Source: Candidatus Gastranaerophilales bacterium (GTDB lineage: Bacteria > Cyanobacteriota > Vampirovibrionia > Gastranaerophilales > Gastranaerophilaceae). Taken from it: a stretch of 64,000 nt of DNA. Position 1 is the first letter of the stretch, and each line of letters starts with the position of its first letter. The notes below the pieces were generated by a model that searched no databases, was not told the origin of the DNA, and saw only the letters and a list, made by a program, of their open reading frames with translations. Position numbers and translations under genes: made by a program. Shown one piece after another: positions 35,158 through 43,547 of the stretch. Location: NCBI GenBank assembly GCA_944323725.1, contig CALUTP010000022.1:115054-179053 (forward strand), given 5' to 3'.

Positions 35158-36060
35158 ATGGCTATAAGTATTAGCGCATCAAGCTTTAATAACGCTTGGA
35201 ACTACATAAGACGAGCTGCAAAAATAGCACCTGATTTTATTGTAGGAACAGGTAACGAAGCATTTTCTAAGACTTTAACAAACTCTTTTAGAGGTGTAAA
35301 AGGTATTGATGGAAAACGTACAGGAGGATTGTACTTTAAAAACTTCTGGACACAACTCAAAAATGCAGTAAAAGCATCTGAAAAGCATAATGCAAGTGTA
35401 AGACGACTTCATGGTGGATTTTGGAAAGATATGTGGTATCAACTAAAAACCACACCAAAATTAATCGGCAAGAGCTGGAAAGTTGGAGCAAAAGCTGCCA
35501 CTACAGCAGGGAAAAACAGTTTCATTGGTGGACTTAAAGGTTCATTAGGTGCAATTGGCAAGAGATTACCTCTATTAGGTGGCGTTCTTATGCTTGCGGC
35601 CGAAGTTAAGAATATTAACGGCGGAATGAAGGAAGGTGGGCTTCTTGGCGGAGCTAAAGAGGCTGGAAAATCCATAGCAAGAGTTGGTACCGGTATGGTT
35701 GGAATGGCAATAGGTACAGCTTTAATTCCAGTACCCGTGGTAGGAAGTATCATTGGCTATATGGCTGGTGATTGGCTAGCAAAACTGGTCGTTGGTAAAA
35801 ACTATACAGAAAGGCAGGCTGAAGCTGAAGCAGCTGCGAATGCAGCAAAACAGGTCTATTCATCCTATAATTCTTCGCAAGCAAGCGGTAATAACTTTGA
35901 TACAGGATCAACAAACCCATTTGTAAAAGATTCAATAAATCCTTTTACAACAGGAGCAGCAATGTCACCAGAAGAAATCATGAAATTACAGATGTTATTA
36001 CAATCAGGCTATGGCTTAAATAATGATTTTTTAGGTCAAACAATTTCATATAAAAACTAG
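35158..36060 (+). CDS. Glycine-zipper protein A (lineage-specific)
   Basis: Unrecognised 300-aa protein. The N-terminal 110 residues are basic and rich in Trp, Asn and Lys. The centre (about 115-225) carries alternating Gly/Ala hydrophobic helices (GTGMVGMAIGTALIPVPVVG, SIIGYMAGDWLAKLVVGK), a glycine-zipper pattern seen in membrane-inserting toxins and outer-membrane proteins. An Ala/Glu-rich helix and an Asn/Ser tail follow. No signal peptide. It shares the zipper plus WLA-K-VGK ending with the next gene. AAGGAAG precedes the ATG. Confidence 0.7.
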   Translation: MAISISASSFNNAWNYIRRAAKIAPDFIVGTGNEAFSKTLTNSFRGVKGIDGKRTGGLYFKNFWTQLKNAVKASEKHNASVRRLHGGFWKDMWYQLKTTPKLIGKSWKVGAKAATTAGKNSFIGGLKGSLGAIGKRLPLLGGVLMLAAEVKNINGGMKEGGLLGGAKEAGKSIARVGTGMVGMAIGTALIPVPVVGSIIGYMAGDWLAKLVVGKNYTERQAEAEAAANAAKQVYSSYNSSQASGNNFDTGSTNPFVKDSINPFTTGAAMSPEEIMKLQMLLQSGYGLNNDFLGQTISYKN

Positions 36061-36116
36061 GGTTAAGGGTAGCAGGTAGATAAAATTTAAGTCATTCCCA
36101 CCCGACAGCCCAGATG

Positions 36117-36146
36117 AAAAGGCATTATCACCATTAATGCCTTTTT
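36117..36146 (+). terminator. Terminator after glycine-zipper gene A
   Basis: AAAAGGCATTA pairs with TAATGCCTTTTT around a short loop. The next shared promoter element begins 12 bases later. Confidence 0.85.
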
Positions 36147-36157
36147 GTCTTTTATAG

Positions 36158-36199
36158 GCAATTTTTAGTAGACAAAATACTTTATATATATAACAAGGG
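36158..36199 (+). promoter_or_regulatory. Shared promoter-like element, copy 5
   Basis: GCAATTTT (36158-36165), ten bases, AATACTTT (36176-36183), ATATATATAAC then AAGGGG; 29-70 bases before glycine-zipper gene B. Confidence 0.7.
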
Positions 36200-36227
36200 G
36201 AATTAACTTAACTTATTAAGAGGAAAA

Positions 36228-37106
36228 ATGACACACATCAATTACAACTTGACTTCGTTAAACAATTTGGCCAAATATACAACAGGTGCTGCAATTAATC
36301 ACACTGAAGTAGGATTTAGTGATGGAGTTGCCGGATATGCAGTATTAGCCGGCGGAATAAAAGCATACCAAGGTACAAAATGGCTCTGGAAAAATCGCAA
36401 AGATTATAAAGGTGCAATAAACACCGCAAAAGCTAATTTTCAAAAAAATGCAGCACTTGAACGCAGCCTAAAAGGTAAAAATATCTTTGAGACCACAAAA
36501 AACTTTGCTAAATATCAAAGCCAAACACTAGAAGCAGGTAAAGCAGCAGCGTCAGGTACAAGTAAACTTGCAAAAGCTGGTAAATTTGTTAAAGGAAACG
36601 GAGGATTTTTCTTAATATCAATGGCTTGCGAAACTCCAAATATATATAAAACATATAAAGAATTAGGAGCAGATACAGGACATAAGCAATTACTAAAATC
36701 TGCAGCAATAGTAGGAGCAGAAACTGTAGGATATGCAGCAGGAGCCAAAGCTGGAGCAGCCATAGGTGCCTCAATTGGAACCGCAATATGTCCAGGAATA
36801 GGAAGCGCAGTAGGAGCTGTTGTTGGCGTTATCGCAGGATTAGGATGCAGCTGGCTCGCAGGTAAGGGCATGAGAGCAATAGTGGGGAAAGATGAATTAC
36901 AAAAAGCAAAAGAGAATCAAGCAAGAAGAATTGCACTACAAATAAGCACTCATCCAGAGTACAAAGAAAAACTAATGGCAAAAGCAGGTGAAAAATTACT
37001 AAGAGAAGATGCTCAATATAATCCAGATACTCAAATAGCTCTAGAAGCCTTCCGAGACTTGTATGACAGTGATAACGACGATGAGAATAATAAAACAAAT
37101 TCATAA
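36228..37106 (+). CDS. Glycine-zipper protein B, paralogue of A
   Basis: Unrecognised 292-aa protein with the same plan as gene A: a basic N-terminal region, then GAKAGAAIGASIGTAICPGI and GSAVGAVVGVIAGLGCSWLA (about 170-215), with a GMRAIVGKDE junction comparable to LAKLVVGKNY of A. A charged helical C-terminus of about 75 residues follows. No signal peptide. GAGG precedes the ATG. The shared regulation and zipper suggest the pair inserts into or coats a membrane; this is inference. Confidence 0.7.
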   Translation: MTHINYNLTSLNNLAKYTTGAAINHTEVGFSDGVAGYAVLAGGIKAYQGTKWLWKNRKDYKGAINTAKANFQKNAALERSLKGKNIFETTKNFAKYQSQTLEAGKAAASGTSKLAKAGKFVKGNGGFFLISMACETPNIYKTYKELGADTGHKQLLKSAAIVGAETVGYAAGAKAGAAIGASIGTAICPGIGSAVGAVVGVIAGLGCSWLAGKGMRAIVGKDELQKAKENQARRIALQISTHPEYKEKLMAKAGEKLLREDAQYNPDTQIALEAFRDLYDSDNDDENNKTNS

Positions 37107-37111
37107 AAAAA

Positions 37112-37138
37112 AACCGGTTAAAAACCGGTTCTTTTTTT
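37112..37138 (+). terminator. Bidirectional terminator
   Basis: AACCGGTT-AAA-AACCGGTT with A-tract before and CTTTTTTT after; separates gene B from the convergent small ORF. Confidence 0.85.
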
Positions 37139-37295
37139 AAAGTTTTGTCAATAGTTCATTTTCTTTCGTAAATCCACATTCAATTACATTATTGAAAAAT
37201 TTTTCTAATGCTAACGAGATCTCATCTTTCATTTCATCTTTAATCTCTTCCCTTGCTTGATTGAATGACATACGAAATAATTCATCATAATCCAT
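37137..37295 (-). CDS. Small hypothetical protein, 52 aa
   Basis: The ATG at 37295 is preceded on the minus strand by AGGAG. MDYDELFRMSFNQAREEIKD begins a charged helical peptide with a single Cys and ends TKL. Its stop lies at the edge of the bidirectional terminator, as expected for a real gene. No family recognised. Confidence 0.5.
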   Translation of the reverse strand: MDYDELFRMSFNQAREEIKDEMKDEISLALEKFFNNVIECGFTKENELLTKL

Positions 37296-37455
37296 AAGTT
37301 ACATAACTCCTATTTGACTATCACATTAATACTTACGGCAATAATTATCAAAAACTTTAAATATATGAATTTTTTTGTTACAAAATTTATAAATATTAGA
37401 AAATATATTTCCTTTAAAGTACAATATAAAAATAGGTGAAAAGGAATTATAAACA

Positions 37456-38292
37456 ATGACTACAAGTTTTCATTTAACTAGTTACAACTATTACTCAAGC
37501 AGAAATGACATGGAAGTAATATCTAATATAGTTGAATCTTTAAAAAAGATTTTAGAAGAAGATAAACACGAATCTCAGCCATTATTTTTAAAGACTTCTG
37601 ATAATCTTATATTAAATATAGCAAGAAAAGTTGTACAAGAAAAGAAAAAGACTTTCCTAATAGGTATCACTGGAGAAAGTGCATCTGGAAAAACTGTTTT
37701 TGTTGATAATACAATCAAAGCTTGTATCAAAGATAAAAAAGAAGGTATATATACAGTAATTAGATGTGATGATTACTATAAAGATACATCAAAAGAACTT
37801 AAAGAAGCTGGAAGTTATGAAGAACTTTTTAAAACTGGTTTCAGCTTTGATACTCCTGAAGCAATTGATCTTGAATTAATGAAAAAACATTTAATGGCTC
37901 TAAAAAAAGGGGAAACAATTGTATCTCCAGATTATAACTTCGTCACTTGCGAATCAAACCCAAATGGGGAAATTAAAAAACCAGCAAAAGTAGTACTAAC
38001 TGAAGGTCTATATGTACTTAATGAAGGCATCAGAGATATTATGGATGTTAAAGTCTATGTATATACTCCACTTGAAGTGATAAAGGATCGATGGTATAAA
38101 AGAGCCGCGCTTAGAGGTAAGACGGGGAAAGCTGCAGATTTGCAATTTCAAGATGTAAATAGGACAGCTCAGCAATATATAAGACCTGCCTATCAAATAT
38201 CTGATGCTGTAATAAATGGAATGGTTTCACAACAATATATTCAGGATATTACAGATAGAATTTTCAATACATTAAAAAATATTGAATATTAA
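37456..38292 (+). CDS. Uridine kinase-like/phosphoribulokinase-family P-loop kinase
   Basis: A 278-aa kinase. About 60 N-terminal residues of unknown role precede the P-loop GESASGKT (73-80), then CDDYYKDTS (catalytic Asp region), FDTPEAIDLELM, PDYNFVTCES and VVLTEGLYVL. These match the Udk/Prk family that phosphorylates nucleosides or sugar phosphates. The final helix is typical. Whether uridine is the substrate cannot be told. Followed by a strong terminator. Confidence 0.85.
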   Translation: MTTSFHLTSYNYYSSRNDMEVISNIVESLKKILEEDKHESQPLFLKTSDNLILNIARKVVQEKKKTFLIGITGESASGKTVFVDNTIKACIKDKKEGIYTVIRCDDYYKDTSKELKEAGSYEELFKTGFSFDTPEAIDLELMKKHLMALKKGETIVSPDYNFVTCESNPNGEIKKPAKVVLTEGLYVLNEGIRDIMDVKVYVYTPLEVIKDRWYKRAALRGKTGKAADLQFQDVNRTAQQYIRPAYQISDAVINGMVSQQYIQDITDRIFNTLKNIEY

Positions 38293-38299
38293 AACCTTA

Positions 38300-38329
38300 A
38301 AAGCCGGATTATATAATCCGGCTTTATTT
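38300..38329 (+). terminator. Terminator of the uridine kinase-like gene
   Basis: AAAGCCGGATTAT and ATAATCCGGCTTT are perfect complements (13 pairs). It overlaps the start of the intergenic gap to the convergent Cys-rich gene and can serve both strands. Confidence 0.85.
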
Positions 38330-38333
38330 ATCT

Positions 38334-38705
38334 CTAATCCATACAAGGACATTTTGGCTCTTCTACATAAATTGGCTGAAGCGGAATAATAATTGGTATA
38401 TCACAAGCATCACATTTTGGAAATGCTTTTACACAATTAGGACAAATTGGTGCAGCTGCTCCTGTACACGTATCACATTCCTTAACTTGAATTTTACAAG
38501 GGTTACAATTTTTAAACCCTTTAAATGGATTTAGACTAAAAGTAGTTCTATTTTCTCCAATACCAATGTAGGGTAATGGATTAAGGTTACTCATCAATGA
38601 TGATGAATTTTCGCAACAAGGATCAGCTGTTTCCCAAGCAAACGCACCTTGTAAAGGGATAAACAACATACTAAGTACCCCTAAATACATTAAAAATCTT
38701 TTCAT
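38334..38705 (-). CDS. Secreted Cys-rich protein with CxxC pairs
   Basis: A 123-aa protein with a clear signal peptide (residues 1-23, cleavage after GAFA). The mature part holds 12 Cys: CC, CNPC, CDTC, CPNC, CDAC and CPC. Regular CxxC pairs suggest a zinc-ribbon-like metal site or multiple disulfides outside the cytoplasm. No family recognised. AAGGAG precedes the start. Prolines dominate the C-terminus. Confidence 0.72.
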   Translation of the reverse strand: MKRFLMYLGVLSMLFIPLQGAFAWETADPCCENSSSLMSNLNPLPYIGIGENRTTFSLNPFKGFKNCNPCKIQVKECDTCTGAAAPICPNCVKAFPKCDACDIPIIIPLQPIYVEEPKCPCMD

Positions 38706-38833
38706 ACATATCTCCTTATATCACTATATATAAATAACCAACGGGCTACATAAGCAATTTTAAACTTTTGCGAAAATTATACTAGGGTAAATAAGGTAAT
38801 AGATATTAGCAAAATTAACTAGGCTAAATTAAT

Positions 38834-38866
38834 AAAAAAGAGTCTGTAGAATCAGACTCTTTTTTT
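38834..38866 (-). terminator. Bidirectional terminator downstream of the SLH gene
   Basis: AAAAAAGAGTCTG and CAGACTCTTTTTT flank TAGAAT; perfect stem with T-tracts on either strand. Confidence 0.85.
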
Positions 38867-38884
38867 AGATATAAATTATTAAGA

Positions 38885-40159
38885 TTATTCTTTAATTTTA
38901 GAGACTTTAGCATCTTCTAATAAAATAACGTTAATAATTTCGCCATCCTTAGCATGATAATTTAAGCCTTTGGTAATCAACCCAGTAGCTAGCCCCACAC
39001 CGGCACCAACTGGAGTACCAATAGCAATACCAGTACCAATTTCAGCAGGATTTGGAATAAATGCAAATCCAACACCAGCACCAGTACCAATTGCACCACC
39101 TGCTACGGTATATAATGCAAGTTTACCAGCAGTCATCCAAGTACCTTCTTTGAGTTCATATTTTTTGTAGAAAGGTTTAGCTGTTAAATTAGTAGTCTTA
39201 CCATCTGGAAGAGTCACTGAATCTATTTGAATGTAAACTCTTGCATTTTTATTAAACCATTTTGGATCTTGAATATTTAATACTTTACCATTAAATTTAG
39301 TTCCCTCAGGGAAAATAACAGTACCTTCTTCAGTAGCGATATTTTTATCAGCTACAAAGTACACAGAATCACCAGCTTGTGCTTCATCTGATTTGAATTT
39401 TTCATCAAATGCAATAGCTATTACATTACCTTCTTGAAGTAAATTTCCGTCTGATAAAATTTTAACTTCATTATTAGGAGCTTTCTTTGAAACATTTAAA
39501 TGTTCAACCCCTAGTAATTCTGGACCTTTGTATTCATCTTTAACCAAACCTATTTTATCTTTTAATCTTGCGAGAATAACTGCCTCTTCAGCTCTTGAAA
39601 GGATATCATTAGGTCTTAATTCACTAGGGCGAGGATAATTAACAAAAATACCATAATTTAAAGTCTTAGCCCAAGGACCTCTAGCCCATCCTGGAATTTC
39701 TTCTTCATCAGAAAATCTTGTAAGAACAGAAGCATCAGCATTCATATCTTTTGTAATATGACTTACAACAGACTGTGTTTCTGATCTTGTCATTAGTTTG
39801 GCTGGTTTAAAGGTACGATCAGGATAGCCATAGACCAATCCCAGCTGTTGAGAACGTAAAATTGCACCATAAGTTGCATCTGACGCTTTTACATCAGTAA
39901 AAGAATTTTGAATTTTTACATTCAAGTTATCATTAGATAATAACTTTAATAAAGCCTGAACAAAGTCAACTCTAGCAACACTTCCTTCTGGATTAAATTT
40001 ACCATTTTGAAGTGCCATAATATTACTATCAACGACTTCGTTAATCTCTTTTGCAGCCCAATAATCTGAACTTACATCAGGAATATCAGCTGCAAAAACT
40101 TGATTTGCTCCAAAAGCCAACAGACCTAGAGCCATAATATTAACCGCAAATTTTTTCAT
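38885..40159 (-). CDS. SLH-domain envelope protein
   Basis: Exported 424-aa protein. Signal peptide 1-23 (cleavage after VFA). Three S-layer homology repeats follow: DVSSDYWAAKEINEVVDSNI (about 27-80), SFTDVKASDATYGAI with YGYPDRTFKP (about 85-145) and WAKTLNYGIFVNYP with LRPNDILSRAE (about 155-200). SLH repeats bind pyruvylated wall polysaccharide, the product of CsaB encoded at 14257. The C-terminal half has beta-type sequence and a Gly-rich stretch (about 350-395) that may enter a membrane. Probably an outer-envelope anchoring protein. Confidence 0.88.
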   Translation of the reverse strand: MKKFAVNIMALGLLAFGANQVFAADIPDVSSDYWAAKEINEVVDSNIMALQNGKFNPEGSVARVDFVQALLKLLSNDNLNVKIQNSFTDVKASDATYGAILRSQQLGLVYGYPDRTFKPAKLMTRSETQSVVSHITKDMNADASVLTRFSDEEEIPGWARGPWAKTLNYGIFVNYPRPSELRPNDILSRAEEAVILARLKDKIGLVKDEYKGPELLGVEHLNVSKKAPNNEVKILSDGNLLQEGNVIAIAFDEKFKSDEAQAGDSVYFVADKNIATEEGTVIFPEGTKFNGKVLNIQDPKWFNKNARVYIQIDSVTLPDGKTTNLTAKPFYKKYELKEGTWMTAGKLALYTVAGGAIGTGAGVGFAFIPNPAEIGTGIAIGTPVGAGVGLATGLITKGLNYHAKDGEIINVILLEDAKVSKIKE

Positions 40160-40297
40160 TTCCTAATTCCTCATTTTAATACTAGCAAACGATTTTTTTT
40201 TATAGTATATATGAATTAAAATTATTTGTAAAGTTATAAAATAAATATATTAAATAATTTACACTAATAATTCTACATAGTAAATAAGGAGAAAATA

Positions 40298-41737
40298 ATG
40301 AACAATTTAACAATGACTAAAATTGTTGCAACTCTAGGTCCTGCAACCAGCAATAAAAATATGATTAAAAAATTATTTGAGGCCGGAGTTACTATGTTTA
40401 GACTTAACTCTTCACATGGTGATGTAGAAATTCACAAAAACAATTTAACATACATAAGAGAACTAGAAAAAGAAAAGAAAACCCTAATACCAGTTTTACT
40501 CGACTTACAAGGACCGAAAATCAGAATAGGCAATCTTGATAATCCAATAGAATTAAAAAAAGGTGAAATTTTAAAATTTCGCCACCAAACAGAAATGACA
40601 GATGACATAATTCCTGTAGATTACAAAGGGATGGCTCAGGATGTCACTTCTGGTGAAAAAATAATGATCGATGACGGAAAAATTCAACTAGAAGTTGAAA
40701 AAGTAGAAAATGAAATTATTTATGCAAAAGTCCTTACAGATGGACTGTTAAAACAAAGAAAAGGGATAAACATACCAGGTTCACAGGGCAGTCTTGACGT
40801 TCTAACTGCAAGAGATTTAAAATTTGTAGAATTTGCAGCTCAAAATGATATTGATTATCTAGGCTTATCATTTGTAAGAAAAGCATCTGATGTAATTAAA
40901 CTTAGGGAACTTTTAAAAGAACATGGCAATGAGACTACTAAAATAATATCTAAAATAGAAAAGCCACAAGCAGTTGAAAATATTGACAGTATTATTGAAG
41001 TTTCAGATGGAATCATGGTTGCAAGAGGAGATTTAGGTATTGAAATATCTACAGAAAAAGTTCCAATTGTTCAAAAAACAATTATTAGAAAAGCAAATAT
41101 AAATCGCAAAGTCGTTATAGTTGCGACCCAAATGCTTGAAAGCATGATAGAAAATCCAATTCCTACAAGAGCTGAGACATCGGATGTTGCTAATGCAATA
41201 TTAGATGGTACGGATGCAATTATGTTATCTGGGGAAACTGCTGCTGGAGCTTATCCTATTGAATCTGTAACTATGATGAAAAAAATTGCCGATACAGTAG
41301 AAGAATCACCTTTTATGAGAAAAAATAAATTCCCTAGAAAAATGATTGAAGCTGAAAAAGATTCACAAGCTATGGCTATTGGGATGTCTATAGCAGATAT
41401 GGCTAAAAAAATGCCAATCAAAGCTGTAATTGCACTTACAGGCAGCGGATTTACCGCTTCATTCCTTTCTGAAGGCCGATTAAGCGTCCCAATTTTTGCT
41501 TGCTGTCCTAGAAAAGAAATTTGTAGAGATATAAAATTATATAGAGGAGTATTTCCAATAGCACTTGATTTCAACGGTAAAATTGACAAAAAATCATTAA
41601 AAAAAGCCGACAAATTCCTAACCAAATATATGGGTGTAAAAGAAGGAGATGCTGTTGTTATTACGGGCTCAGTTCCTGAGCTGTTAGTTGGGGGGACTAA
41701 CTTCATCAAAATTCATGTAGTTGGTCTTACTGACTAA
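40298..41737 (+). CDS. pyk: Pyruvate kinase
   Basis: Converts phosphoenolpyruvate and ADP to pyruvate and ATP. KIVATLGPATSN, FRLNSSHGD (usual RLNFSHG), LDLQGPKIRIG, KIEKPQAVENID with the catalytic Lys, MVARGDLGIEI and ATQMLESMIENPIPTRAE are intact. At 479 aa it has the standard A, B and C domains without the extra C-terminal PEP-utiliser domain found in some bacteria. AAGGAG precedes the ATG. Confidence 0.96.
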   Translation: MNNLTMTKIVATLGPATSNKNMIKKLFEAGVTMFRLNSSHGDVEIHKNNLTYIRELEKEKKTLIPVLLDLQGPKIRIGNLDNPIELKKGEILKFRHQTEMTDDIIPVDYKGMAQDVTSGEKIMIDDGKIQLEVEKVENEIIYAKVLTDGLLKQRKGINIPGSQGSLDVLTARDLKFVEFAAQNDIDYLGLSFVRKASDVIKLRELLKEHGNETTKIISKIEKPQAVENIDSIIEVSDGIMVARGDLGIEISTEKVPIVQKTIIRKANINRKVVIVATQMLESMIENPIPTRAETSDVANAILDGTDAIMLSGETAAGAYPIESVTMMKKIADTVEESPFMRKNKFPRKMIEAEKDSQAMAIGMSIADMAKKMPIKAVIALTGSGFTASFLSEGRLSVPIFACCPRKEICRDIKLYRGVFPIALDFNGKIDKKSLKKADKFLTKYMGVKEGDAVVITGSVPELLVGGTNFIKIHVVGLTD

Positions 41738-41763
41738 AAAAAAAGCCCCTTTTAAAGGGGCTT
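41736..41763 (-). terminator. Terminator acting on the minus strand
   Basis: AAGCCCC-TTTTAAA-GGGGCTT (41743-41763). Read on the minus strand it is followed by nine T; on the plus strand (after pyk) it is followed by AAATTTG. It is therefore a better terminator for the minus-strand transcript than for pyk. Confidence 0.75.
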
Positions 41764-41868
41764 AAATTTGTTTTAGGAAGGTAGGAATAGGAAATAGAAT
41801 CTCTCTCTTGTTAAACGGAATTTTTACTCTCTCTCTTTATTTGTGTTTATTTAATGTTTTCTCTCTTA
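41736..41868 (-). ncRNA. Candidate small RNA under the shared promoter element
   Basis: A strong copy of the shared element faces left at 41861-41902 and a perfect intrinsic terminator lies at 41736-41763. The roughly 125-base stretch between has no ATG, GTG or TTG on the minus strand. It contains three purine-rich AAGAGAGA-type patches (near 41862, 41830 and 41803), the same sequence that follows the element in front of the genes at 22798 and 63093. This suggests a non-coding regulator or leader mimic belonging to the same regulon. Ends are approximate. Confidence 0.5.
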
Positions 41869-41902
41869 TATATATAAAGTATATACTTTTTATTAAAATT
41901 CA
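41861..41902 (-). promoter_or_regulatory. Shared promoter-like element, copy 6 (minus strand)
   Basis: On the minus strand TGAATTTT (41895-41902), 11 bases, TATACTTT, ATATATATAAGAGAG ending at 41861. No ORF lies downstream in this direction; see the candidate RNA. Confidence 0.7.
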
Positions 41903-42029
41903 CTAGTTTAGTTTTTTGTTACATAACTTAATAAAAACTTTTTAAATTAACTAAAATACTATTGATTTTTTTTTTAAGTTAAGCTATTCTAATAACAGAT
42001 GAGATGGTTAACATGTTTTGAGGGTATAA

Positions 42030-42308
42030 ATGTTAGTTTCTTCAATTGCACGCTTTAATGCTATTAATAATATGAATAATGCAGCTATGAATATGATGAG
42101 TGCTTCTAATATGGCACAAAATCAAGTCAGACATACATTTGGAGGCGAACATGATCTTAGCATGCTCCATGAAATAGACAAAAAAATTAGTCTCGATTTA
42201 GCATCTAATAGTCTTTTATATAAGGTCTCTGCATTACAAGAAAAAGCTCTCGCTAAGTACCAAGACAATCAAATAAAACAAAATAAGTCTTTAAATATTT
42301 TAGCTTAA
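42030..42308 (+). CDS. Small hypothetical protein, 92 aa
   Basis: Unrecognised. GAGGGT six bases before the ATG supports the start. MLVSSIARFNAINNMNNAAM is Met/Asn/Ala-rich and helical with no signal peptide, comparable in style to the N-terminus of the 685-aa protein; then EHDLSMLHEIDKKISLDLAS and a Lys/Gln-rich helix. Possibly a small secreted or structural helical protein. The upstream element is not of the shared type. Confidence 0.65.
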   Translation: MLVSSIARFNAINNMNNAAMNMMSASNMAQNQVRHTFGGEHDLSMLHEIDKKISLDLASNSLLYKVSALQEKALAKYQDNQIKQNKSLNILA

Positions 42309-42334
42309 TTGAGAGAACACAATAAAATAAATTA

Positions 42335-43504
42335 TTAAAGTGTTTTATTATTAAATAATTTATTTAGGACGAAAAACGAAGAAACTGCGGGGATTATCGT
42401 AATAATTACTAATACAGGAATAATACCTTTTGCTTGAGCAATAAAGCCTACAAAAGACATAACTAAGGCGACTACACCCCAAGAAAATCCGTTAATAAAA
42501 CCACCAATAATACTTTTATATTGAGGTAATACACTTTGAGCCATTACCATTGTAATAGGCATTGCCATACCTGTACAAAAACCCATTAACACATAAATTA
42601 CAAAAGAAATTAATGCGTAATCTTTATAAATTAATGCAAAAGTTATCATTAACGGAAAAGTTGAAATCATTGAAAAATAAAATACGTTTTTCGCACCAAT
42701 TTTATTTTCAACATTTCTGCTTATAAAAGATCCAATTCCAGCAGCAAAACTAAATGCAAATAAAGCTGCACCTATATAAAAAGGCTTATAACCCATACTT
42801 TTCCACAAGAAAGGCAGGAGAATTGAACTAGAAGTTGTAACTAGTGTCTTTAGCATAGCAATAATATTTAAAATATTAAGTCTTTTATTAGTTAAAATAT
42901 CCTTAAAAGCTTGAATAAAGTGACTATGAGTTTTAATACTTGATGAATAGGATATTTTTGGAACAAAATTAAACATCAAAAACACCCAAAAGATACCTAA
43001 TATAGAAAGAAACCTAACATTATCAAGCCCTAAATATTGAGTAACATAAGCAGAAACAATTGGCCCAAAAGAATATCCTAAAGTGCCGAGTCCAATAAAT
43101 ATACCCATATTTCGAGTGACATCATCTCCTGCAAAACGAACTGAAAAACCTAAGGCTTGAGGATGAAATAAACTTGAGCCTAAGCTACCCAAAATAACAC
43201 AAAGAAGTAGTGGGAAAATATGAGTTGAACTAGGTGCAAAAGAAATAAATACAGCTGTCATCAATAATCCCCAGAATATAAATACTCGTTTTAAGATATT
43301 ATCTGCAAAAAAGCCAAATATTGGCTGTAATAGAGATGAGCATATATGTGAAATGCTTAAAATAACAGTCGCAACCGCCATAGAAATCGTAAGCTTAGCA
43401 GCAATAAATGGCATAATCGGATTAAGCATTCCTGTATAAATATCATTTATAAAATGCGCAATATTTAACCAGATTCGTGGCTTATTTATAGTAAAATTAT
43501 CCAT
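42335..43504 (-). CDS. MFS transporter, Fsr (fosmidomycin resistance)-like
   Basis: A 389-aa inner-membrane protein with 12 predicted helices. NIAHFINDIYTGMLNPIMPF in helix 1 and SSLFHPQALG near helix 4 are typical of the Fsr subfamily of drug/proton antiporters. The intracellular loop after helix 2 (FADNILKRV) takes the place of the usual GxxxDRxGRR motif. Substrate unknown; resistance is not implied by sequence alone. Confidence 0.82.
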   Translation of the reverse strand: MDNFTINKPRIWLNIAHFINDIYTGMLNPIMPFIAAKLTISMAVATVILSISHICSSLLQPIFGFFADNILKRVFIFWGLLMTAVFISFAPSSTHIFPLLLCVILGSLGSSLFHPQALGFSVRFAGDDVTRNMGIFIGLGTLGYSFGPIVSAYVTQYLGLDNVRFLSILGIFWVFLMFNFVPKISYSSSIKTHSHFIQAFKDILTNKRLNILNIIAMLKTLVTTSSSILLPFLWKSMGYKPFYIGAALFAFSFAAGIGSFISRNVENKIGAKNVFYFSMISTFPLMITFALIYKDYALISFVIYVLMGFCTGMAMPITMVMAQSVLPQYKSIIGGFINGFSWGVVALVMSFVGFIAQAKGIIPVLVIITIIPAVSSFFVLNKLFNNKTL

Positions 43505-43547
43505 ATAAAAATTATAAAAATAAATTTATCAAAAATCAAATTATACA

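Noticed and set aside
36515..36871. 118-codon Pro/Ala-rich frame antisense to glycine-zipper gene B
   Set aside because: Pro/Ala richness is the antisense image of Gly/Ala codons of the zipper; the same happens at 35439-35753 and 38970-39170.
41251..41709. 152-codon frame antisense to pyk
   Set aside because: Shadow of a strongly conserved gene; no ribosome binding site and composition follows the codon positions of pyk.
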